Translations under genes and position numbers: made by a program
Shown here: in pieces, positions 46,222-49,857 of the stretch
How positions within the stretch are numbered: the stretch's first letter is position 1
How the letters are laid out: the number at the start of each line of letters is the position of its first letter
Assembly (NCBI RefSeq): GCF_000423265.1
Contig: NZ_AUHQ01000011.1
Coordinates: 1 to 49,857 of the forward strand
DNA: 49,857 nt
Source: Ligilactobacillus saerimneri DSM 16049
Lineage (GTDB): Bacteria > Bacillota > Bacilli > Lactobacillales > Lactobacillaceae
Reading direction: 5' to 3'
Notes under the pieces: generated by a model
Database searches by the model: none
Seen by the model: only the letters and a program-made list of their open reading frames with translations
What the model was told of the DNA's origin: nothing

Positions 46222-46752
46222 TTAAAAGAATCGGAACTGGTCAAACGGGGCGATGTTGCACACTACCCGTCCTTTGATTTGCTTTTTTGGTATTACCCCA
46301 AATGTCCGTGAATCGCGACTTATAGGGCGATTATCGCCAACTAAAAAATACGTTCCCTGCGGAACATGGACGCCTTTGCTAGTATAATCAGCAGGAAAAT
46401 CAGCTGTATAGCGCTGGTGCTTGTTCAGATCAAGTTGTTTATATAAAAAGTCTTCTGCTACCACGCGTCCGTTGACGTATAGTTTTTCGTTATGATAGCG
46501 AATGTTATCACCTGGCAAGCCGATTACACGTTTCACATATACCAAGCCGGCTTGGTCAGTTGCCAATACCACATCAAAGCGGTGGATTTTTTTAGTGCGC
46601 AATACCATGACTTCCTCGCCATTATGTAACGTCGGCTTCATCGAAGTCCCCTCAACTATTGCCACAAAAAAGAGAAGGCGCACAAGTAGTGCTACTAGCG
46701 CACCTCCCATCAAAAATCCTATAATTATCTTTTTCCTACGCTTCACAAGCAA
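46222..46752 (-). CDS. lepB: Signal peptidase I
   Basis: Removes signal peptides from secreted proteins at the membrane surface. The 176-residue protein has one N-terminal membrane segment (about residues 9-33), the catalytic Ser37 in EGTSMKPT, Lys74 in VYVKRVIGLPGD, and the box LVGDNRPISRDSRTFG. A TTG start at 46752 is supported by AAGGAA upstream; a GTG two codons later is possible. It leads lepB-rbgA-rnhB. Confidence 0.95.
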   Translation of the reverse strand: MLVKRRKKIIIGFLMGGALVALLVRLLFFVAIVEGTSMKPTLHNGEEVMVLRTKKIHRFDVVLATDQAGLVYVKRVIGLPGDNIRYHNEKLYVNGRVVAEDFLYKQLDLNKHQRYTADFPADYTSKGVHVPQGTYFLVGDNRPISRDSRTFGVIPKKQIKGRVVCNIAPFDQFRFF

Positions 46753-46783
46753 ATACCATTCCTTAATATATCAATCACCTTTC

Positions 46784-46792
46784 ATTATACCA
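46784..46792 (-). promoter_or_regulatory. Extended -10 promoter of lepB-rbgA-rnhB
   Basis: TGGTATAAT on the minus strand, about 30 bases before the lepB start. The divergent matrixin-like gene has the same TGGTATAAT on the plus strand. Confidence 0.55.
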
Positions 46793-46874
46793 TTAAATTC
46801 ACTCTTCTTTTTTGCCGTTTCTCCCCTTAAAAGTGGTTAAAAGTCGCTAAATTCTCCCTTCATTTGCCAGGAGA

Positions 46875-46883
46875 TGGTATAAT
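46875..46883 (+). promoter_or_regulatory. Extended -10 promoter of the matrixin-like gene
   Basis: TGGTATAAT, about 43 bases before the ATG at 46926. No clear -35 box. Confidence 0.55.
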
Positions 46884-46925
46884 TTAAATCAAACGGATGT
46901 TTGAATAACTCGAAAGGTACTGCTC

Positions 46926-47660
46926 ATGAGTAAGTGGATATTTAAACTTATTAAAAATATTTTTTATCGCTTACGCCCGCTCATTCTCTTTATTCTGTGC
47001 GGGTTAGCTTTTATTGTTCTCATGCAGATGCAGTATGCTCATCTAGCCTTAACTCCCCGCAACTTTTTTGATACCGCTAACCGCTGTTTTCAGGCAGCTC
47101 AACATCATGAGCAACCTGTCGACCATTATCAGCCGGCCTCGATTCACCGTACCGTCTATTTTTACGTCAATACCCACGGTCATGACCAGTCAACTTTACC
47201 TTATTGGCATGAAGCTGTACAAGGTTGGAACAAAACCAATGTCGTCACTCTCCAACCGACTAATGATATTGCGGCAGCTACAATTACATTGATTCCTCAG
47301 AGCATTTCTCTCAGCCAAAATACAGTGGGGCTGACTAATACTCAATCTAGCCTTACTACTCAACAAATTAATGGCCGCTATCAATATCGCAACCACAACA
47401 TCAGTCAATGCGAACTTGATTTAAAGAAAATGAAGACCTATGGCTATACCAAACAGGAAATAGTAAACGTAGCTGAACATGAGTTAGGTCACGCTTTGGG
47501 TTTGAAGCATAGTCAAGCAGTACGCTCCGTCATGAGTGCTGATAATCGCTTTTTTAATATTCAGCAAACTGATGCCGATCATTTAGCCGATATTTTTTCA
47601 AAAACCACTCCTAACCACCCCGTTAACCAATCGATTAGTTGCCATATTGCGGGTTCATAA
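46926..47660 (+). CDS. Matrixin-like zinc metalloprotease
   Basis: The 244-residue protein has one membrane segment near the N terminus (about residues 17-36) and a likely extracellular peptidase domain with the zinc motif HELGHALGLKH (residues 185-195) and a following Met-turn candidate (SVMSADNR). This is the extended metzincin motif HExxHxxGxxH. No propeptide cysteine switch is obvious. It would be anchored outside the cell. CGAAAGG precedes the ATG. Substrate unknown. Confidence 0.85.
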   Translation: MSKWIFKLIKNIFYRLRPLILFILCGLAFIVLMQMQYAHLALTPRNFFDTANRCFQAAQHHEQPVDHYQPASIHRTVYFYVNTHGHDQSTLPYWHEAVQGWNKTNVVTLQPTNDIAAATITLIPQSISLSQNTVGLTNTQSSLTTQQINGRYQYRNHNISQCELDLKKMKTYGYTKQEIVNVAEHELGHALGLKHSQAVRSVMSADNRFFNIQQTDADHLADIFSKTTPNHPVNQSISCHIAGS

Positions 47661-47694
47661 AAAGACCAGCCTTATTTCAAAGCTGGTCTTTTTA
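47659..47694. terminator. Bidirectional terminator
   Basis: AAAAAGACCAGC pairs with GCTGGTCTTTTT around an 11-base loop, between the convergent matrixin-like and tautomerase genes. Confidence 0.9.
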
Positions 47695-47703
47695 TATACT
47701 GTA

Positions 47704-47889
47704 TTATTCGTCACTCTTTAGTGTACCGCCAACAGCGTAACGGTTCTTTTGCATTTCATTCAGAACCACGTGCACATGTTCAGCAGGAGCACCAGTGTTT
47801 TTAACCACCGCTGCAGTTACATCCGCTACTAAGTTCTTCAATTGTTCTTGGGAACGTCCCTCGATTAGTTCAATATGAATTAAAGGCAT
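47704..47889 (-). CDS. 4-oxalocrotonate tautomerase-family protein
   Basis: The 61-residue protein starts [13 protein letters not shown] with the catalytic Pro directly after Met, and has [23 protein letters not shown]. Length and pattern are those of the small tautomerases (YwhB/XylH type). The natural substrate in lactobacilli is unknown. A good ribosome site (AAGGAGG) precedes the ATG. Confidence 0.93.
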   Translation of the reverse strand: MPLIHIELIEGRSQEQLKNLVADVTAAVVKNTGAPAEHVHVVLNEMQKNRYAVGGTLKSDE

Positions 47890-48003
47890 GTCCTCATCCT
47901 CCTTATATCTTTACACATAGTTTACCAAAATTCACTTTTAAAGGATATCTTTTACAACTTAGGCTTTCCCCAACGCTTCTGAAGTTAGATATCCTTGCAT
48001 ATA

Positions 48004-48012
48004 TGGTATCAT
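48004..48012 (+). promoter_or_regulatory. Extended -10 promoter of the C69 dipeptidase
   Basis: TGGTATCAT lies about 30 bases before the start codon. A 9-bp inverted repeat, AAGGATATC (47941-47949) and GATATCCTT (47988-47996), lies just upstream. Confidence 0.5.
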
Positions 48013-48042
48013 AGTAGACAGTTAAAAATGGGAGGTTTTAAA

Positions 48043-49467
48043 ATGGCTTCAAATCGCTATGAATTTTCTGCCTGTACCAGTGTTCTGGTCGGCAAAAAGG
48101 CCACTGTCGATGGTTCTACCCTTATTGCACGAAACGAGGACTTCAAGTCGGCTTGGCCAAAGCACCTAGTGATTCATCCACACGAAAAATTCGCTAATGA
48201 ACAAAAATTCGTTGCCCAAGACAACGGTTTCACTACTACTTTGCCTAAGGTTAAGGGAAAATACACTGCTACACCTGAATGGACTGCTGAAAACGGATTG
48301 ATCGAAGAAGATGGAATCAATGAATACGGAGTTGCAATGAGTGCAACTGAAAGTACGTATGCTAATGACCAAGTCTTAGCAGTTGACCCCCTGGTTGAAA
48401 CAGGGATTAACGAAGGTTCAGTAGTCACTGTGGTTCTTCCATACGCACATTCAGCTCGTGAAGGTGTCGCAATCCTGGGTAAGATTGTTGAAACTAATGG
48501 GGCTGCTGAAACCAACGGCATGCTTTTCTCCGACCAAGATGAAGTTTGGTATATGGAAATTGGGTCAGGTCACCATTGGGTCGCTCAACGCATTCCTGAT
48601 GATTGCTATGCTGTTGCTGCTAACCAGATGGCTATCCAAGAGATTGATTTTGATGATCCCGATAATTTCATGTTCTCACCAACTATCAGAGAATTTGTAG
48701 CACAAAATCATCTTAATACCGCCCGTGAAGGGTTTAATTTCCGCAAGATTTTCGGCACTCAAACTCTTTCAGATGAAGTTTATAGTACACCACGTGTTTG
48801 GTTTGCCCAACAATATCTCAACGCTGATACCCCTAACACTCCAATGAGTGAAGACTTACCTTTTATTCGCAAGGCTGACCGTCTCATTCAGGTAGCTGAC
48901 GTTGAATATATTCTAGGATCCCACTTCCAACGGACGCCATACGATTTACTGGGCAAGGGGCCTGAAAGTGGGAAGTTCCGCCCAATCAGTCTAGCCAAGA
49001 CCCAGGAATCACATATCCTCCAAATCCGGCCTGGTATGCCGATTGAAGTTGGGGGCCTCCACTGGTTATCCCTCGGTGTTACCGCACAAAGTGTCTACGT
49101 TCCACTTTATGCTGGTGCAACCGATGTTCACCCTGCCTACAAGGTTGGAACCAAGGATTATAGCCCAGATTCAGCTTACTGGACATACAAATTGGCCGGA
49201 ATCTTGGTTGATCCTCACTATCATGAATTTGGAGAAGACCTTCAAGAAACTCAACACAAGTTGCGGATTAAATTTAGCCAGATGGTACGCGAAGCTGATC
49301 AAAAGGCTCTACAAATGGAACCAGCCGAACGGACTAAGTTCCTAACCGACCAAAGTATCAAGATGCAACAAACAGGATTAGACGCAATGAACAAGCTAAT
49401 CAGCGTCTTGGTAACTAAGTCTACTGACTTATCACCGCTAAACTATAACACTGATTTAAATCTTTAA
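48043..49467 (+). CDS. C69-family dipeptidase
   Basis: N-terminal nucleophile peptidase (PepD type) that splits dipeptides from casein or other peptides. The 474-residue protein starts MASNRYEFSACTSVLVGK; Cys11 is the expected catalytic nucleophile exposed on processing, followed by DGSTLIARNEDF. The ATG at 48043 has GGGAGG upstream; an earlier in-frame ATG (47995) lies before the promoter. It is a single gene with its own promoter and terminator. Confidence 0.94.
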   Translation: MASNRYEFSACTSVLVGKKATVDGSTLIARNEDFKSAWPKHLVIHPHEKFANEQKFVAQDNGFTTTLPKVKGKYTATPEWTAENGLIEEDGINEYGVAMSATESTYANDQVLAVDPLVETGINEGSVVTVVLPYAHSAREGVAILGKIVETNGAAETNGMLFSDQDEVWYMEIGSGHHWVAQRIPDDCYAVAANQMAIQEIDFDDPDNFMFSPTIREFVAQNHLNTAREGFNFRKIFGTQTLSDEVYSTPRVWFAQQYLNADTPNTPMSEDLPFIRKADRLIQVADVEYILGSHFQRTPYDLLGKGPESGKFRPISLAKTQESHILQIRPGMPIEVGGLHWLSLGVTAQSVYVPLYAGATDVHPAYKVGTKDYSPDSAYWTYKLAGILVDPHYHEFGEDLQETQHKLRIKFSQMVREADQKALQMEPAERTKFLTDQSIKMQQTGLDAMNKLISVLVTKSTDLSPLNYNTDLNL

Positions 49468-49473
49468 TTATAA

Positions 49474-49507
49474 TTGGCCAGCAAGCATTAGCTTGCTGGT
49501 TTTTTCA
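49474..49507 (+). terminator. Terminator of the dipeptidase gene
   Basis: CCAGCAAGC pairs with GCTTGCTGG around ATTA, followed by TTTTTTC. Confidence 0.88.
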
Positions 49508-49564
49508 TTTTAAATGATATTCTAGGAAAAATTCCCCCTGTTTCTGTTTTATTTTTACTCGCCA

Positions 49565-49584
49565 ATTGCAATAATAAATTGAAC
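49565..49584 (-). repeat. Probable terminal inverted repeat of the right IS30 element
   Basis: ATTGCAATAATAAATTGAAC lies about 30 bases beyond the transposase stop and matches, in inverse, the segment at 313-333 at the other end of the window apart from one substitution and one extra base. Confidence 0.5.
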
Positions 49585-49613
49585 ACTTGCCAATAGCATC
49601 TGGTAGATTTTGA

Positions 49614-49856
49614 CTATCTGTGTCGATAAATATGGTCAAGCTCTATGTCAAAGCACTCTTCTGGAGTCTTGTAGTTTAAGATCTTTCGAGGAAGAGAGTT
49701 GCACCATACTTCGATCTTAGCAATGTCTTCCACGCTGTACTTATCTATCCGGTCTCCCTTAGGAATATAGCGTCTGATAAGCCCGTTGTGCCGCTCTACG
49801 CTACCTTTATCACAGGATGTATAAGGGTGAGCATAATACACAAGCGTCTTGGAAAC
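49614..49856 (-). CDS. IS30-family transposase, C-terminal part (5' end outside window)
   Basis: The minus-strand frame is open to the window edge and reads VSKTLVYYAHPYTSCDKGS, then VERHNGLIRRYIPKG, ending NSLPRKILNYKTPEECF. This is the classical IS30 C-terminal core with the catalytic Glu in VERHNG and the PRKILNYKTP box. It differs clearly from the left element's transposase, which belongs to another branch. The gene's start lies outside. Confidence 0.92.
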   Translation of the reverse strand, partial: VSKTLVYYAHPYTSCDKGSVERHNGLIRRYIPKGDRIDKYSVEDIAKIEVWCNSLPRKILNYKTPEECFDIELDHIYRHR

Positions 49857-49857
49857 T

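Overview
The window is a piece of a Lactobacillaceae (low-GC Firmicute) chromosome. Supporting this are a PyrR-attenuated pyr operon containing carAB and the NAD-linked pyrK/pyrD pair, a complete mevalonate-to-IPP gene set, a Mn-dependent family II pyrophosphatase, a DnaQ-DinG fusion, a C69 dipeptidase, an EbsA-like protein and the ypmR-ypmS-yozE run. No rRNA or tRNA gene was seen. Both ends lie inside IS30-family transposase genes that read inward, so the piece may be a whole contig broken at repeated IS copies; that is inference.

Layout. 1-0.33 kb: end of an IS30-type element. 0.4-5.5 kb: ppaC, a LysR regulator, a RpiR-type regulator and a convergent two-gene operon (rpiA-like plus a Gfo/Idh/MocA oxidoreductase). 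5.6-16 kb: pyrR-pyrB-pyrC-carA-carB-pyrK-pyrD-pyrF-pyrE on the minus strand, with PyrR-type attenuators before pyrR and before pyrB; upstream are rluD, lspA and an ebsA-like gene. 17.9-26.2 kb: accessory region with a DJ-1/PfpI gene interrupted by a stop codon, an ArsR regulator with matching operator-like sites at its own and the DJ-1 promoter, a frameshifted CPBP protease, and a restriction-modification operon. 26.5-35.1 kb: dinG, the divergent mevalonate operon (mvk-mvaD-pmk-fni) and rsmF. 35.2-42 kb: ypmR-ypmS-yozE-DUF59-permease-like-rsmF, and uup-thyA-dfrA. 42-49.5 kb: dprA, an orphan HTH-Cse1 fusion, rnhB, rbgA, lepB, a matrixin-like protease, a tautomerase and a C69 dipeptidase. The last bases are the second IS30-type gene.

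The most unusual locus is the restriction-modification operon, read leftwards from about 26.17 kb. Its transcript first encodes a 71-residue leader peptide carrying 14 copies of a 5-bp repeat. The leader's reading frame then passes through a strong intrinsic terminator hairpin and stops on an ATGA overlap with the first methylase gene. In the other two frames translation would stop just before the hairpin. This looks like a phase-variable switch built from a slippery repeat, a translated leader and an attenuator. The operon carries a split Eco57I-like methylase, a GIY-YIG/helicase/methylase-like protein of 1112 residues, and a last gene with a HEPN-type R-x4-H motif. The second unusual gene is a solitary protein (43306-44448) joining an N-terminal helix-turn-helix to the N-terminal part of the type I-E Cascade subunit Cse1/CasA, with no other cas gene or CRISPR array in the window.
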